Shown: in pieces, positions 32,599-43,754 of the stretch
Numbering within the stretch: the first letter of the stretch is position 1
How the letters are laid out: every line of letters begins with the position of its first letter
Source: Rhizobium sp. Q54
Lineage (GTDB): Bacteria > Pseudomonadota > Alphaproteobacteria > ATCC43930 > CGMCC-115725
Assembly: GCA_945861155.1 (NCBI GenBank)
Contig: CAMATN010000026.1
Span: 1 to 47,498, forward strand
Direction of reading: 5' to 3'
Length of the DNA: 47,498 nucleotides
The notes under the pieces: generated by a model
Told to the model about the DNA's origin: nothing
Seen by the model: only the letters and a program-made list of their open reading frames with translations
The model's database searches: none
Translations under genes and position numbers: made by a program

Positions 32599-32910
32599 AT
32601 GGGATTCCGTCCACTGCACGACCGTGTCGTGATCCGGCGCGTCGAGGCTGAGGAGAAGAGCTCGGGCGGCATCATCATCCCCGACACGGCTAAGGAAAAG
32701 CCGATGGAGGGCGAGGTGATCGCCGTGGGCCCCGGGGCCCGCGCCGACGACGGCAAGATTCAGCCGCTCGATGTCAAGGCGGGCGACCGGGTGCTGTTCG
32801 GCAAGTGGTCCGGCACCGAAGTCAAGCTCGACGGCGAAGATCTGATCATCATGAAAGAGTCCGACATCATGGGGATCATCGACCAGTCGGCCGTCCGCAA
32901 AGCCGCATAA
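32599..32910 (+). CDS. groES: Co-chaperonin GroES
   Basis: 103 residues, ATG 32599 preceded by GAGGAGGTTTAAC (AGGAGG). [20 protein letters not shown], the mobile loop [30 protein letters not shown] and [20 protein letters not shown] are all standard GroES. GroES caps the GroEL cavity during folding. It is the first gene of the CIRCE-controlled operon and 13 bp from groEL. Confidence 0.97.
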   Translation: MGFRPLHDRVVIRRVEAEEKSSGGIIIPDTAKEKPMEGEVIAVGPGARADDGKIQPLDVKAGDRVLFGKWSGTEVKLDGEDLIIMKESDIMGIIDQSAVRKAA

Positions 32911-32917
32911 GGAGTAG

Positions 32918-34570
<1,653 letters not shown>

Positions 34571-34883
34571 GTCCGGCGCAAACCCGCTTCGCGAAACAGC
34601 CGCCCGCCCGTGGGAAACCGCGTGCGGGCGTTTGCGTTTTGCGCTATCGCGGTTTCGGACGGACGCTGGTGCGTCCTTCGAGACGCCCGCGTTGCGGGCT
34701 CCTCAGGATGAGGTTCTTTCTTAATGCCATCAACGACATATCCTCATCCTGAGGAGGCGCGGAGCGCCGTCTCGAAGGACGCGCGATGGCATTGCAGCCG
34801 GTCTTTTTGGGGTCGCTTGGATTGCTTCAAGCTCTGAGGAGCGCCCCGTAGGGGTGCGTCTCGAAGGACGCACGGGTGCCGTG
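34571..34883. repeat. Intergenic stretch with MITE-like element and an extra half copy
   Basis: No gene. 34669-34785 holds an inverted repeat: GTGCGTCCTTCGAGACGCCC...CTCCTCAGGATGAGG and TCCTCATCCTGAGGAGGCGC...CTCGAAGGACGCGC around TTCTTTCTTAATGCCATCAA plus CGACATA. It is the same element as at 22764-22886 in the opposite orientation; the reverse complement of the centre there (ctttctttaatgctatcaac) matches this one at nearly every base. A half copy with no left arm (GAGGAGCGCCCCGTAGGGGT plus GCGTCTCGAAGGACGCACGG) follows at 34835-34874, just before the DUF5996 stop. Confidence 0.85.
34601..34640 (+). terminator. Likely intrinsic terminator after groEL
   Basis: CGCCCGC at 34601 and GCGGGCG at 34624 can pair (seven GC-rich base pairs, with a further 2-3 imperfect pairs inside), followed by TTTGCGTTTTGCG. 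The T-run is interrupted, so the strength is uncertain. Confidence 0.45.
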
Positions 34884-35792
34884 TTATCGCTCGAGCGCGG
34901 CGCGGTCCCAGTTGCCCAAGGTCGCGGCGCCGGCATAGGTGCTTTCCAGAAAATCCAAGATTAGCTGGCCGGGTTCGGGGGCCCGGCGAACCTCGTCGTA
35001 AGGCAGGATGAATTCGCCGAGCTGGGCGTCGTAGAAAGCCCCCGCCGGGATGTTCCGTATATCGGCAAATCCTGGCGGCGCCGGGTAGGCATACGAAAAG
35101 AACGCGGGCCGGCCGTAGCCGCCGTTGCCGGGCCAGAACCCGCAGCTGCTGGCCTCGTGCGAATAGGCCTCGCCGGTTATGATATCGGCCACGCCGGGCG
35201 CTCCGGGATGCCGCGGCGCCCGCCGCCCTGAAAACCGGGTCACGGCAAGATCGAAGCTGCCCCAGAAGAAATGCACCGGGCTCGCCTTGCCGAGAAACCC
35301 CGCGCGGAAGCGTTTGAACACCTGATCGGCCTGGACCAGCACGCGCCAGAACCGATGTGCCTGCTCCGGGTCATAGGCGGCGTGCACCCGGTCCTCTTCG
35401 AACGGGATCGGGTCGGGAATCTCGACCGGCGTCGTCCATATCCGCACCGCGATGTCGAGCGCCTGCAACCGGCGCATGATTTCGGCGTGGAAATCGGCGA
35501 CCGAGCACGCGGCGAGCGGCACCTCTTCGCGTCCGCCGTCGCTCGTCTCGATCAGGAGGCGGTGGTCGATAAAGTCGAACCCGATCTCGAAAACCCGCTC
35601 GCCATCGGGAATTGGCGATGTCGTCAGGCCGCGGCTCGTCACGTAGAGCGGCACGTGCCACCAATGGTTCGATGCAGGCGCTCTCGCGAGACGGACCTTG
35701 CCGACGATCTGCGTCCACAGGTGCAGTGTGGCGCAGGTCTCCTTCCATTCGTCATAGGGCAGTGGCGGCCAGGCCGTGTCGTCTGCTGTCAT
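34884..35792 (-). CDS. DUF5996 family protein
   Basis: 302 residues from ATG 35792, with GGAGACAAAGCG upstream (GGAG). WPPLPYDEWKETCATLHLWT, then QIVGKVRLARAPASNHWWHV and PLYVTSRGLTTSPIPDGERV is the characteristic DUF5996 opening; PVHFFWGSFDLAVTRFSGRR and HEASSCGFWPGNGGYGRPAF, with GEFILPYDEVRRAPEPGQLI, follow in the normal order. Cytosolic, full length for the family. Function is not known. It stands alone, the last gene before the J-domain/cobS/cobT cluster (divergent). Confidence 0.9.
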   Translation of the reverse strand: MTADDTAWPPLPYDEWKETCATLHLWTQIVGKVRLARAPASNHWWHVPLYVTSRGLTTSPIPDGERVFEIGFDFIDHRLLIETSDGGREEVPLAACSVADFHAEIMRRLQALDIAVRIWTTPVEIPDPIPFEEDRVHAAYDPEQAHRFWRVLVQADQVFKRFRAGFLGKASPVHFFWGSFDLAVTRFSGRRAPRHPGAPGVADIITGEAYSHEASSCGFWPGNGGYGRPAFFSYAYPAPPGFADIRNIPAGAFYDAQLGEFILPYDEVRRAPEPGQLILDFLESTYAGAATLGNWDRAALER

Positions 35793-35978
35793 CGCTTTGT
35801 CTCCGGGCTGGGGTGTCGGAGCGCAAGTCTTGATCTCAGGCGATCGCGACCGGTTGCCGCATCCTATCGTGAGGCGCGGTTGACGGTGGCGCAACCCTGC
35901 TCTGCACGAGGGGCCTGCCGGCTGCCGCGGCGCGGCGAATCCTTGTCAGGTCGCGGCGGGCCACCCATACTGACCGTC

Positions 35979-36563
35979 ATGCGGCGCCAACCGATTGATC
36001 CCGTCTTCACGGCCGAGCCGGAATTGCCGGTGCGCGCTTGCGAGCGTGCCGGTTGCGCCGCGGGCGGCGATTTCCGCGCCCCCCGATCGCGGCTCGAACT
36101 CAACCTTTATTACTGGTTCTGTCTCGAGCATGTACGCGCGTACAACGTCGCGTGGAATTATTATGCCGGCATGAGTGAAACGGACATCGAGGCGGAGATC
36201 CGGCGCGACACGGTGTGGCAGCGCCCGAGCTGGAAGCTCGGCGAGCGCCACGGCCCGGGCCCCCGGACCCATGACCCGTTCGGTTTTTACACCGGCAAGG
36301 AGCAGGGCAGGGAGCACGATCGTGGGCGCCGCGCCAATGGCCAGGCACGGGATGCCGCCTCTCGCGCCGCCTCGGCCTGCGATCAGGCCCTCGCGGTGTT
36401 TGATCTCGAACCGCCCTTCACACCGGTGCGCCTCAAGGCGCGCTATATAGTGCTCGTCAAGCTGCACCACCCGGACGCACATGGCGGCGACAAGGCCGCC
36501 GAGGAGAAGCTGAAGATCATCAACCAGGCCTATGCGACCCTGAAGGCCAGCTATTTCAATTGA
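35979..36563 (+). CDS. J-domain (DnaJ-like) protein
   Basis: 194 residues from ATG 35979. The J domain is at the C-terminus (about 135-190: [40 protein letters not shown]), with the H-P-D tripeptide that stimulates DnaK. The first half ([40 protein letters not shown], then [15 protein letters not shown]) has four cysteines and a HTH-like aromatic core found in alphaproteobacterial J proteins next to cobS. Its stop overlaps the possible TTG of cobS, and this J-cobS-cobT order is common in alphaproteobacteria. A role in folding or activating the CobST chelatase is inferred from position only. Confidence 0.88.
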   Translation: MRRQPIDPVFTAEPELPVRACERAGCAAGGDFRAPRSRLELNLYYWFCLEHVRAYNVAWNYYAGMSETDIEAEIRRDTVWQRPSWKLGERHGPGPRTHDPFGFYTGKEQGREHDRGRRANGQARDAASRAASACDQALAVFDLEPPFTPVRLKARYIVLVKLHHPDAHGGDKAAEEKLKIINQAYATLKASYFN

Positions 36564-36622
36564 GCCACGCAGGATTCGCCGGTCCCATCCTTTCCCAGCA
36601 ACACCAGAAAGCACCAGAGGCA

Positions 36623-37624
36623 ATGCCATCCGTTCAGCAAGCGGCAACCACCCCGACTCCGGTCGGCCAGCCGGACATCAAGGTTTCAGTGCGTCAGACC
36701 TTCGGCATCGACACCGATCTCGAGGTCCCGGCGTTCAGCCAGCCAAGCGAACACGTTCCCGATCATGACGACGCCTATCGCTTCGATCGCGACACGACGC
36801 TCGCCATTCTCGCCGGCTTCGCCTTCAACCGGCGGGTGATGATCTGCGGCTATCACGGCACCGGCAAATCGACCCATGTCGAACAGGTCGCCGCGCGGCT
36901 CAATTGGCCGTGCATCCGGGTCAACCTGGACAGCCACATCAGCCGCATCGACCTCGTCGGCAAGGACGCGATCGTGCTGCGCGACAACAAGCAGGTCACC
37001 GAGTTCCGCGAGGGGATTCTGCCGTGGGCGTTGCAGCACCCGGTGGCGCTGTGCTTCGACGAGTACGACGCCGGCCGGCCCGATGTGATGTTCGTGATCC
37101 AGCGCGTGCTCGAGGTCGAGGGCAAGCTGACCCTGCTCGACCAGAACCGCGTCATTCGGCCGCATTCCGGGTTTCGGCTGTTCTCGACCGCGAATACGGT
37201 CGGGCTTGGCGACACCTCGGGCCTCTACCACGGCACGCAGCAGATCAACCAGGGCCAGATGGACCGCTGGAACATCGTCGCGACGCTGAATTACCTGCCG
37301 CACGATGCCGAGGTCGAGATCGTGCTCGCCAAGGTGCCGAGCTACAACAACGATGACGGGCGCCGGCGGATCAGCGCGATGGTGGCGCTCGCCGATTTGA
37401 CCCGCAGCGGTTTCATGAATGGCGACATCTCGACCGTCATGTCGCCGCGCACGGTGATGACCTGGGCCGAAAACGCCGTCATCTTCGGCGATCTCGCCTT
37501 CGCCTTCCGGCTGACCTTCCTTAATAAATGCGACGAGATGGAGCGGCCGGTCGTGGCGGAATACTACCAGCGCTGCTTCGGGACCGAATTGCCCGAGACC
37601 GGCATCAACGCGACCCTTATGTAG
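36623..37624 (+). CDS. cobS: Cobaltochelatase ATPase subunit CobS
   Basis: 333 residues from ATG 36623 (AGAGG 4-5 bases before). An in-frame TTG at 36560 would add 21 residues and overlap the previous stop, but the family start is near the [11 protein letters not shown] segment. AAA+ features: Walker [11 protein letters not shown] at 76-85, Walker B around [10 protein letters not shown] (about 142-150), sensor segment [14 protein letters not shown]. With CobT and CobN, it forms the aerobic cobaltochelatase that puts cobalt into hydrogenobyrinic acid a,c-diamide with ATP. CobT follows after a 176-bp gap containing repeats; no cobN lies in the window. Confidence 0.95.
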   Translation: MPSVQQAATTPTPVGQPDIKVSVRQTFGIDTDLEVPAFSQPSEHVPDHDDAYRFDRDTTLAILAGFAFNRRVMICGYHGTGKSTHVEQVAARLNWPCIRVNLDSHISRIDLVGKDAIVLRDNKQVTEFREGILPWALQHPVALCFDEYDAGRPDVMFVIQRVLEVEGKLTLLDQNRVIRPHSGFRLFSTANTVGLGDTSGLYHGTQQINQGQMDRWNIVATLNYLPHDAEVEIVLAKVPSYNNDDGRRRISAMVALADLTRSGFMNGDISTVMSPRTVMTWAENAVIFGDLAFAFRLTFLNKCDEMERPVVAEYYQRCFGTELPETGINATLM

Positions 37625-37660
37625 AACACAGCGCCGCTGGTTTTTCTCAACCTCTTTGTC

Positions 37661-37776
37661 ACCCCCGCTCCCACCCTTTTCTCCCCCGCAAGCGGGGGAG
37701 GGAAGGGTGGGGGCGGGGGCCAGGGCGACCGTCACGCGCTTGGCCCCTGGATTCCCGCTTTCGTGGGAATGACGGC
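37661..37776. repeat. Palindromic repeats between cobS and cobT
   Basis: CTCCCCCGCAAGCGGGGGAG at 37681 with CCACCCTTTT / GGAAGGGTGGGGG flanks (same family as 6286-6388), then TGGATTCCCGCTTTCGTGGG plus AATGACGG at 37748-37775 (half of the REP-like pair family). They separate the two cobaltochelatase genes and could hold their own promoter or weaken read-through. Confidence 0.8.
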
Positions 37777-37799
37777 ACGCCGACTAAGGTAAACCGACC

Positions 37800-39656
37800 A
37801 TGGCGCAGGCGTATTCGCCGACCGAGATATTCAAGCGCGCGACCGCGGCGACGTTGCGGGCGATCGCCGAGCGCGACGATCTGAACATCGGATTCGGACC
37901 GGAACCGCCGGGACTGGCCGGTACCAGGGTCAAGCTGCCCAACCCGGGTCGCGACCTGCCGGCGGACGAGGCCGCGCAACTGCGCGGCGCCGCGGACGGG
38001 ATGGCGCTGCGGCTGCGCTATCACGACGACGCGGTCCATATGAAGCGGCTGCCGGGCAATCCGATCGCACGCTCGGTCTTCGAGGCGCTCGAACAGGCGC
38101 GGGTCGAGGCGCTCGGCGCGCGCCGCATGGTCGGGGTCGCCGCCAATCTGGCGGCGGCGCTCGACGAGCAGTATCGCCGGCAAGGTTTCGAGCGCATCAG
38201 CGAGCGCACCGAGAGCACCATGGCCGAGGCGGTGCGGCTGTTGACGCGCGAAGCCTTGACCCACGAACCGCCGCCGCCATCGGCGCGCCGCGTCGTCGAT
38301 CTGTGGCGCCCGTGGCTCGAAGGCAAGATCGGCCGCGACATCGCCGAGCTCGACCGCAACGTGCTCGACCAGGATTCCTATGCGCGCGTGACCCGCCGGC
38401 TGATCCAGGATCTCGATCTCGACCTGGGCGACCTCGACGAGTCGTCGTCGGAGGACAGCCAGGGCCAGGGCGAGGAGGCTGAGGGCGAGAACCAGAACGA
38501 GAGCGGCGAAAGCGCCAGCTCAGGCGCGCAGCCTTCGCTCGATGGGTCGCCCGCCGACGGCGCCGAAGGCGACGCCGAGGAGGATGGCGACGCGGAGGCC
38601 GACGGCGAGATGATGCCCGGCGCGAGCGACGACGATCCCGGCCGGCCCGGCCGGCCCGGCAAGCTGCCGCGCGGCCGCCCGGACGAGAATACGCTCTATC
38701 GCGCGTACAGCTCGACGGCCGACGAGGTCATCGACGCCGACAAATTGTGTGACGCGGACGAACTCGGCCGTTTGCGCCATCTGCTCGACCAGCAATTGTC
38801 GCATCTGCAAAGCGTCATTGCACGGCTCGCCAATCGCCTGCAGCGCCGGCTGTTGGCGAAGCAGACCCGGGCGTGGGAGTTCGACCTCGAAGAAGGCATC
38901 CTCGACGCCGCCCGGCTCTCCCGGATCGTCACCAATCCGGTGCTGCCGCTCTCCTACAAGCGCGAACTCGAGATGGAGTTCCGCGACACGGTCGTCAGCC
39001 TGCTGATCGACAATTCAGGCTCGATGCGCGGCCGGCCGATCACGGTTGCGGCAATGAGCGCCGACATCCTGGCGCGCACTTTGGAGCGCTGCGGCGTCAA
39101 GGTTGAGATCCTGGGGTTCACGACGCGGGCCTGGAAGGGCGGCCAGGCGCGCGAGCGCTGGATCGCCGCGGGCAAGCCCGCCAACCCCGGGCGGCTCAAC
39201 GATCTGCGCCACATCGTCTACAAATCGGCCGACGCGCCGTGGCGTCGCGCCCGGCGCAATCTCGGCCTGATGCTGCGCGAGGGCATCCTCAAGGAGAATA
39301 TCGACGGCGAGGCGCTGATGTGGGCTCATAACCGGCTGCTGGGCCGGCCCGAGGAGCGCCGCGTCCTGATGGTGATCTCGGACGGCGCGCCGGTCGACGA
39401 TTCGACGCTGTCGGTCAATCCCGGCAACTACCTTGAAAAGCATTTGCGCGAGGTGATCCGCGAAATCGAGCGGATCGGATCGGTCGAACTGACCGCGATC
39501 GGCATCGGCCACGACGTGACCCGCTATTACCGCCGCGCCGTGACGATCGTCGACGCCGAGCAGCTCGGCGGGGTCATGCTCGAACGCCTGGCCGATTTGT
39601 TCGAGGAAGAGCGCAGCGGCAAAACCCGCGTCAAAAGCCGCAACCGGGCGGCATAG
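37800..39656 (+). CDS. cobT: Cobaltochelatase subunit CobT
   Basis: 618 residues. N-terminal [20 protein letters not shown], then [20 protein letters not shown] is the CobT opening. Residues about 210-300 are an acidic Glu/Asp/Ser-rich linker ([20 protein letters not shown]). The C-terminal half is a von Willebrand A domain with the MIDAS motif [20 protein letters not shown] near residue 403, TTRAWKGGQ and the [15 protein letters not shown] loop. CobT is the adaptor between CobS and the CobN/chelatase substrate. Complete, nothing odd. Expression with cobS depends on the repeat-filled 176-bp gap. Confidence 0.95.
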   Translation: MAQAYSPTEIFKRATAATLRAIAERDDLNIGFGPEPPGLAGTRVKLPNPGRDLPADEAAQLRGAADGMALRLRYHDDAVHMKRLPGNPIARSVFEALEQARVEALGARRMVGVAANLAAALDEQYRRQGFERISERTESTMAEAVRLLTREALTHEPPPPSARRVVDLWRPWLEGKIGRDIAELDRNVLDQDSYARVTRRLIQDLDLDLGDLDESSSEDSQGQGEEAEGENQNESGESASSGAQPSLDGSPADGAEGDAEEDGDAEADGEMMPGASDDDPGRPGRPGKLPRGRPDENTLYRAYSSTADEVIDADKLCDADELGRLRHLLDQQLSHLQSVIARLANRLQRRLLAKQTRAWEFDLEEGILDAARLSRIVTNPVLPLSYKRELEMEFRDTVVSLLIDNSGSMRGRPITVAAMSADILARTLERCGVKVEILGFTTRAWKGGQARERWIAAGKPANPGRLNDLRHIVYKSADAPWRRARRNLGLMLREGILKENIDGEALMWAHNRLLGRPEERRVLMVISDGAPVDDSTLSVNPGNYLEKHLREVIREIERIGSVELTAIGIGHDVTRYYRRAVTIVDAEQLGGVMLERLADLFEEERSGKTRVKSRNRAA

Positions 39657-39679
39657 CGGGGATAACCCCGCGGACGCGA

Positions 39680-40261
39680 TTAGAGCGGCCGGCGGGACTT
39701 CAGGGCGGCGGTCAGGGTGCCTTCGTCGAGGTAATCGAGTTCGCCGCCGATCGGCACGCCTTGCGCGAGGCGCGAGATGCGTGCACCGGTCGCGGCGGCG
39801 CGGTCGGCGATGTAGTGCGCCGTTGTCTGTCCGTCGACTGTCGCGTTGAGGGCGAGGATCAGCTCGGCGTCAGGGCCTAATCTGGCGATCAGGCCGGCGA
39901 TGTTCAGCTGGTCCGGGCCGATCCCGTCGAGCGCCGACAAGGTGCCGCCGAGCACGTGATAGCGGCCGGCAAACGCGCCGGTGCGCTCCAGCGCCCACAG
40001 ATCGGCCAAATCCTCGACGACGCAGATCGCCGTGGGATCGCGCGCGGGATCGCGGCAGATCGCGCACGGGTCGGAGGTATCGAGGTTTCCGCAGGTCGTG
40101 CACGGCTGGATCGCCGCCGCCGCCGCGCTCAGCGCCGCCGCCAATGGCCGCATCAGCTGTTCGCGCCGCTTGACGAGAAACAGCGCCGCACGCCGCGCCG
40201 AGCGCGGGCCGAGGCCCGGCAGCTTGGCCAGGAGCTGGATCAGCGTGGCGAGTTCGGACAT
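39680..40261 (-). CDS. recR: Recombination protein RecR
   Basis: 193 residues from ATG 40261 (an ATG at 40288 is also in frame, without better signal). [20 protein letters not shown] is the HhH motif; [20 protein letters not shown] holds the four cysteines of the zinc finger (about 54-69); [20 protein letters not shown] and [20 protein letters not shown] are the TOPRIM segments. RecR works with RecF/RecO in loading RecA at gaps. It is the last gene of ffs-dnaX-ybaB-recR, a standard alphaproteobacterial order, and is read 61 bp after ybaB. Confidence 0.95.
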   Translation of the reverse strand: MSELATLIQLLAKLPGLGPRSARRAALFLVKRREQLMRPLAAALSAAAAAIQPCTTCGNLDTSDPCAICRDPARDPTAICVVEDLADLWALERTGAFAGRYHVLGGTLSALDGIGPDQLNIAGLIARLGPDAELILALNATVDGQTTAHYIADRAAATGARISRLAQGVPIGGELDYLDEGTLTAALKSRRPL

Positions 40262-40322
40262 TGCGGCGATCGGCCCCCGAACGGACAAGCCTGGGTGGCG
40301 AGGCCGGGTTCGCTATTCGCTG

Positions 40323-40646
40323 CTAGAACGGCAATTTCATGCCGCCGGGCAGCGCGAGCCCGCCAGTCAGCTTCTGCATCTCGGATTCGGTGTGGGAATT
40401 GACCTTTTGCCGTGCGTCGTTAAACGCGGCGACGAGCAGGTCTTCAAGCACCTCGACTTCGGCGGGATCGACCACCGCCTTGTCGATCGTCACCCGCTTG
40501 ACGTCGCCCTTGCCGTTGAGCGTCAGCTGGACCATGCCGCCGCCCGCCATGCCGGTCATCTCGACGGTTTCGAGTTGCGCCTGCATCTCGGCCATCTTGG
40601 ACTGCATCGCCTGGGCCTGCTTCATCAGCTGGCCGATGTTTTTCAT
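40323..40646 (-). CDS. YbaB/EbfC family nucleoid-associated protein
   Basis: 107 residues. MKNIGQLMKQAQAMQSKMAE plus MQAQLETVEMTGMAGGGMVQ, then VTIDKAVVDPAEVEVLEDLL and GGLALPGGMKLPF: full family pattern, helical dimer with a DNA-binding beta part. Overlaps the end of dnaX by four bases (ATGA), the usual dnaX-ybaB arrangement. Binds DNA; specific role unclear. Confidence 0.95.
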   Translation of the reverse strand: MKNIGQLMKQAQAMQSKMAEMQAQLETVEMTGMAGGGMVQLTLNGKGDVKRVTIDKAVVDPAEVEVLEDLLVAAFNDARQKVNSHTESEMQKLTGGLALPGGMKLPF

Positions 40647-42472
40647 GACCCGTCCTCTCCCATGCTCGCCCCATCGTCGCCGGCATCATCCCCGGCGCCG
40701 GCGTCATCGCCGACATCATCCGTCGCGGCTTCCGTCGCGGTCTGCGCCGCGGTGAACCGCTCCCGCACCGCCGCTATCGTCGCGCCGGGGAAAATGTCCA
40801 GCACCGCCCGAACCAACGGGTGCGCCGCGACCTCGTTCCTCACCGTACTCGACCGGTGGGCCTCCTGCTGCGCCAGGGTCGGATCGCCCTCGGCGTCGGA
40901 ATAGGCGACGAGCCAGCGGGCGCCGGTCCACTCGCCGAGCAACTGGCTCATCCGGTTGGCGAGATTGTCCGGCGCGCCGTCCGCCCTGCGAATTTCGATC
41001 CGGCCGGGCTGAAACGCAACGAGATGGACATGCGACCACAGATGCGCGCGCAGCAACGCTTCGCGCCGCTTGTCGAACAGCGCGACGATCTCGGCAAAGC
41101 TCTGGGGCGGCGGGTCGAATTCGGCGCTCGGCGGCGATTCCGGCGCGGGGTGGGGCAGGGCAATGGCCAGCGCCGGACCAGCGCCGCCATTGTCAAGGCG
41201 GGATGAGCCGGGCCCGGTCGGAGCGTCGTGGAGCGGGCGCGTCGCGGCATAAGGCGCCGAGGTTGCCCCCGGCGCATTGGTCGATGCGGCCGGCTGGCCC
41301 CCGCCTAACGTGCCCCCACTCAGCGCCCGAACCAGATCGGCCGGCGCCGGCATGTCGGCGACATGGGCCAGGCGGACCAGCACCATCGAAGCGGCTTGAA
41401 TCGGAACCGGCGCCGACTGCACCTCTTCGAGGCCCTTCAACAGCATCTGCCAGGCGCGCGCCAATACCGGCATCGACAGCGCGGCGGCCAACGGGCGGGC
41501 CCGCTCGCGGTCGCCCTCCTCAAACGGATCGCCGGCCCCGGCCTGCGCGGTCAGTTTCAACCGGGTCACGAAATGGGCCAGTTCGAGCAAATCCTGCAGC
41601 ACCATCGGCGGATCGGCGCCGCCCTGGTAGAGGCTGTCCATGCGGTCGAGCGCTCCCGCCGCGTCGCCCCGCAACACGGTCTCGAACAGGTCGAAGACCA
41701 GGTTGCGGTCGGCGATGCCGAGCATGTCGCGCACCGCCGCTTCCTCGATCGTGCCGCCGCATAACGCGATTGCCTGGTCCAGCAATGACAGCCCGTCGCG
41801 CACCGAGCCGTCCGCCGCGCGCGCGATCAACCCGAGCGCCGCCGGGGCGACCGCGATCCCCTCGGCCTCGGCAATGCGCCGGTAATGGAGGACGAGTTGC
41901 TCGACCGGCACCCGGCGCAGCGCGAAACGCTGGCAGCGCGACAATACCGTCACCGGCACCCGCTGCACCTCGGTCGTGGCAAAGATGAAAATGACGTCGG
42001 GCGGCGGCTCTTCGAGCGTCTTCAACAGGGCGTCGAAGGCCGGCTTCGACAGATTATGCACCTCGTCAATGACGTAGACCTTGTGGCGCGCCGTGACCGG
42101 CCGGTAGCGCACTCCCTCGGTCAGGTCGCGGATGCCATCGACGTTGAGGCGGGAGGCGGCGTCCATCTCGATCACGTCGACGTGGCGGTCCTCGGCGATC
42201 GACTTGCAATGGATGCATTCGCCGCACGGCGCGATGGTCGGGCCGCCGGCGCCGTCGACCCCGATGCAATTGAGCGCCCGCGCGATGATCCGCGCCGTCG
42301 TCGTCTTGCCGATCCCGCGCACCCCGGTCAGCATGAAGGCGTGCGCGATCCGCCCGGTCGCGATCGCGTTCGACAGGGTGCGCACCATCGCCTCCTGGCC
42401 GATCACCTCGGCGAAGGTCTGCGGCCGGTACTTGCGGGCGAGGACGCGATAGGGGGCGGCGGTATCGCTCAT
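40643..42472 (-). CDS. dnaX: DNA polymerase III subunit gamma/tau
   Basis: 609 residues, ATG 42472. N-terminal AAA+ part: YRVLARKYRPQTFAEVIGQE, Walker A GVRGIGKTTTARIIA (about 49-63), zinc-binding APCGECIHCKSIAEDRHVDV, Walker B/DEVH in YVIDEVHNLSK and the Arg-finger region LSRCQRFALR. The Ala/Pro-rich C-terminal half is the DnaB/alpha-binding tau part. A programmed frameshift for a short gamma form was not looked for beyond inspection; no obvious A-rich slippery site is visible in the middle of the gene. The C-terminus ends in a Gly/Asp/Ala-rich tail (DDVGDDAGAGDDAGDDGASM). Confidence 0.95.
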   Translation of the reverse strand: MSDTAAPYRVLARKYRPQTFAEVIGQEAMVRTLSNAIATGRIAHAFMLTGVRGIGKTTTARIIARALNCIGVDGAGGPTIAPCGECIHCKSIAEDRHVDVIEMDAASRLNVDGIRDLTEGVRYRPVTARHKVYVIDEVHNLSKPAFDALLKTLEEPPPDVIFIFATTEVQRVPVTVLSRCQRFALRRVPVEQLVLHYRRIAEAEGIAVAPAALGLIARAADGSVRDGLSLLDQAIALCGGTIEEAAVRDMLGIADRNLVFDLFETVLRGDAAGALDRMDSLYQGGADPPMVLQDLLELAHFVTRLKLTAQAGAGDPFEEGDRERARPLAAALSMPVLARAWQMLLKGLEEVQSAPVPIQAASMVLVRLAHVADMPAPADLVRALSGGTLGGGQPAASTNAPGATSAPYAATRPLHDAPTGPGSSRLDNGGAGPALAIALPHPAPESPPSAEFDPPPQSFAEIVALFDKRREALLRAHLWSHVHLVAFQPGRIEIRRADGAPDNLANRMSQLLGEWTGARWLVAYSDAEGDPTLAQQEAHRSSTVRNEVAAHPLVRAVLDIFPGATIAAVRERFTAAQTATEAATDDVGDDAGAGDDAGDDGASMGEDGS

Positions 42473-42486
42473 TGGCCTTGGGCGCG

Positions 42487-42516
42487 GGTCCTGGGGCGCG
42501 AGGTCCTGGGGCGCGA
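42487..42516. repeat. Perfect 15-bp tandem duplication between ffs and dnaX
   Basis: GGTCCTGGGGCGCGA twice without mismatch, followed by GGTA. It fills most of the 52 bp between the SRP RNA 3' end and the dnaX start. Confidence 0.9.
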
Positions 42517-42524
42517 GGTAAGGT

Positions 42525-42620
42525 GGGAGACCAAGCAGCGACCCAGGCCGGAACTCGTTACGGCTGCTTCCTTCCGGACCTGACCGGGTTGGCGAGAGGC
42601 CTGCCCGCCGCCGATCTCCC
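42525..42620 (-). ncRNA. ffs: Small signal recognition particle RNA (4.5S)
   Basis: The minus strand carries CCCGGTCAGGTCCGGAAGGA plus AGCAGCC, the conserved SRP RNA domain IV hairpin with GGAA tetraloop (complement of 42562-42588). Flanking sequences pair to close the rod: GGGAGA at 42620-42615 with TCTCCC at 42530-42525, and inner helices between. About 96 nt. It binds Ffh for targeting of membrane proteins. The position directly upstream of dnaX is typical of alphaproteobacteria. The exact ends are estimated from pairing. Confidence 0.93.
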
Positions 42621-42737
42621 GCGCCACTATATCAGGTGCCGAGGGCGGCGCGGCAAGTTTCGGGGGCAAAACCAATCCCGACACGCGGCGCCGCATCGAG
42701 ATTGCGTCGCTTCGCCCGCAATGACACATTCATCGAC

Positions 42738-42986
42738 GTGAGCGGCTTCAACCCCATTCTTGCGCTGGTGATTGCGGTCGGCATGGCGGGCGCGGTCCTG
42801 TCCGGCTGCACAGCGCCGCATCCCAATGTCCGGGAAGGCGACGCGAATTCGGTCGAGATCGGTTATGGCGGCGATGTCGCCAGCGCGATGCCGCTCGCCC
42901 GCCGCCATTGTGCGCAGTTCGAGCGGGTCTCGCTATTTGTCGAGGCGACGATCGATCTCGCCTCGTTCAAATGCGTCCGCCGCTGA
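42738..42986 (+). CDS. Small lipoprotein of unknown function
   Basis: 82 residues from GTG 42738. VSGFNPILALVIAVGMAGAV plus LSGC is a lipoprotein signal with the lipobox L-S-G-C (Cys at about residue 24). The mature part of about 59 residues (TAPHPNVREGDANSVEIGYG) contains two further cysteines (HCAQF and KCVRR) that could pair. I do not recognise a named family. The frame extends upstream but through a fragment of an interspersed repeat (GATTGCGTCGCTTCGCCCGC), so the GTG is preferred, without a strong ribosome binding site. 32 bp before the gamma-carbonic anhydrase-like gene, likely one transcript. Confidence 0.6.
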   Translation: MSGFNPILALVIAVGMAGAVLSGCTAPHPNVREGDANSVEIGYGGDVASAMPLARRHCAQFERVSLFVEATIDLASFKCVRR

Positions 42987-43018
42987 GCGGCACGGCGTGT
43001 ATGCGGGGAGGCGCAACG

Positions 43019-43549
43019 ATGGGGCCGGTGATCCTGCCTTACCGCAACATTCTGCCGCGGATCGATCCGAGCGCCTTCATCGCGCCCGGCGCCATCGTGA
43101 TCGGCGACGTGGAGATCGGGCCGCGCGCGAATATCTGGTTCAACTGCGTCATTCGCGGCGATGACGCGCCGATTCGCATCGGTGCCGGTGCCAATATCCA
43201 GGACGGGACGATCGTGCATGTCACGTTCGAATTGGGCGAGCACATCGAGTGCGTGATCGGCGACGATGCCGCGATCGGCCACATGGCATTGCTGCACGCC
43301 TGCCATCTCGAACCCGGCGCCTTTGTCGGGATGAAGGCCTGCGTGATGGACCGCGCGATCGTCGAATCGGGCGCGATGGTCGCCGCCGGCGCCGTCGTGA
43401 CGCCGAGGAAGCGGGTCAAATCAGGCGAATTATGGGCTGGCACCCCGGCCCGCTTCGCCCGCCTGCTGAAGCCCGAGGAACAGGAATACATGCGCTGGGT
43501 GACGGCGCACTACCGCGAGCTGGCGGAGGAATATCGGAAGCGGGGATAG
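43019..43549 (+). CDS. Gamma-carbonic anhydrase-like hexapeptide protein
   Basis: 176 residues from ATG 43019, with GGGGAGG about 8 bases upstream. Left-handed beta-helix hexapeptide repeats run through the body (VIGDVEIGPRANIWFNCVIR, IRIGAGANIQDGTIVHVTFE, CVIGDDAAIGHMALLHACHL). The three histidines of gamma-CA zinc binding fit IVHV, GHMALLHAC (H in GHM and LLHAC). C-terminal EYMRWVTAHYRELAEEYRKR is the family's long helix. Members include true carbonic anhydrases and acetyltransferases; YrdA-like proteins show weak activity. Cytosolic. Confidence 0.9.
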   Translation: MGPVILPYRNILPRIDPSAFIAPGAIVIGDVEIGPRANIWFNCVIRGDDAPIRIGAGANIQDGTIVHVTFELGEHIECVIGDDAAIGHMALLHACHLEPGAFVGMKACVMDRAIVESGAMVAAGAVVTPRKRVKSGELWAGTPARFARLLKPEEQEYMRWVTAHYRELAEEYRKRG

Positions 43550-43754
43550 GGGTTCGCTATTTCGGCCGCCGTCAAAGGTCGCAGAACCGGCTTCTGGAAA
43601 ATCTGGCGCGAATCAGCAGGTGTGTGGCTAGTCTGATAGCAGGCACGACTGCGACGAAAATCTCTCACAAGAGCAAGCTTCTAGAGCGGTTGTCTTGCCA
43701 TCGCTCGGTACAGGAATCAGATTCTGTGCAGCTCTGCGAGGGGGAAGAAAAGTC

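Noticed and set aside
42636-42737. N-terminal extension of the small lipoprotein gene
   Set aside because: Its codons come from an interspersed repeat and would hide the lipoprotein signal.
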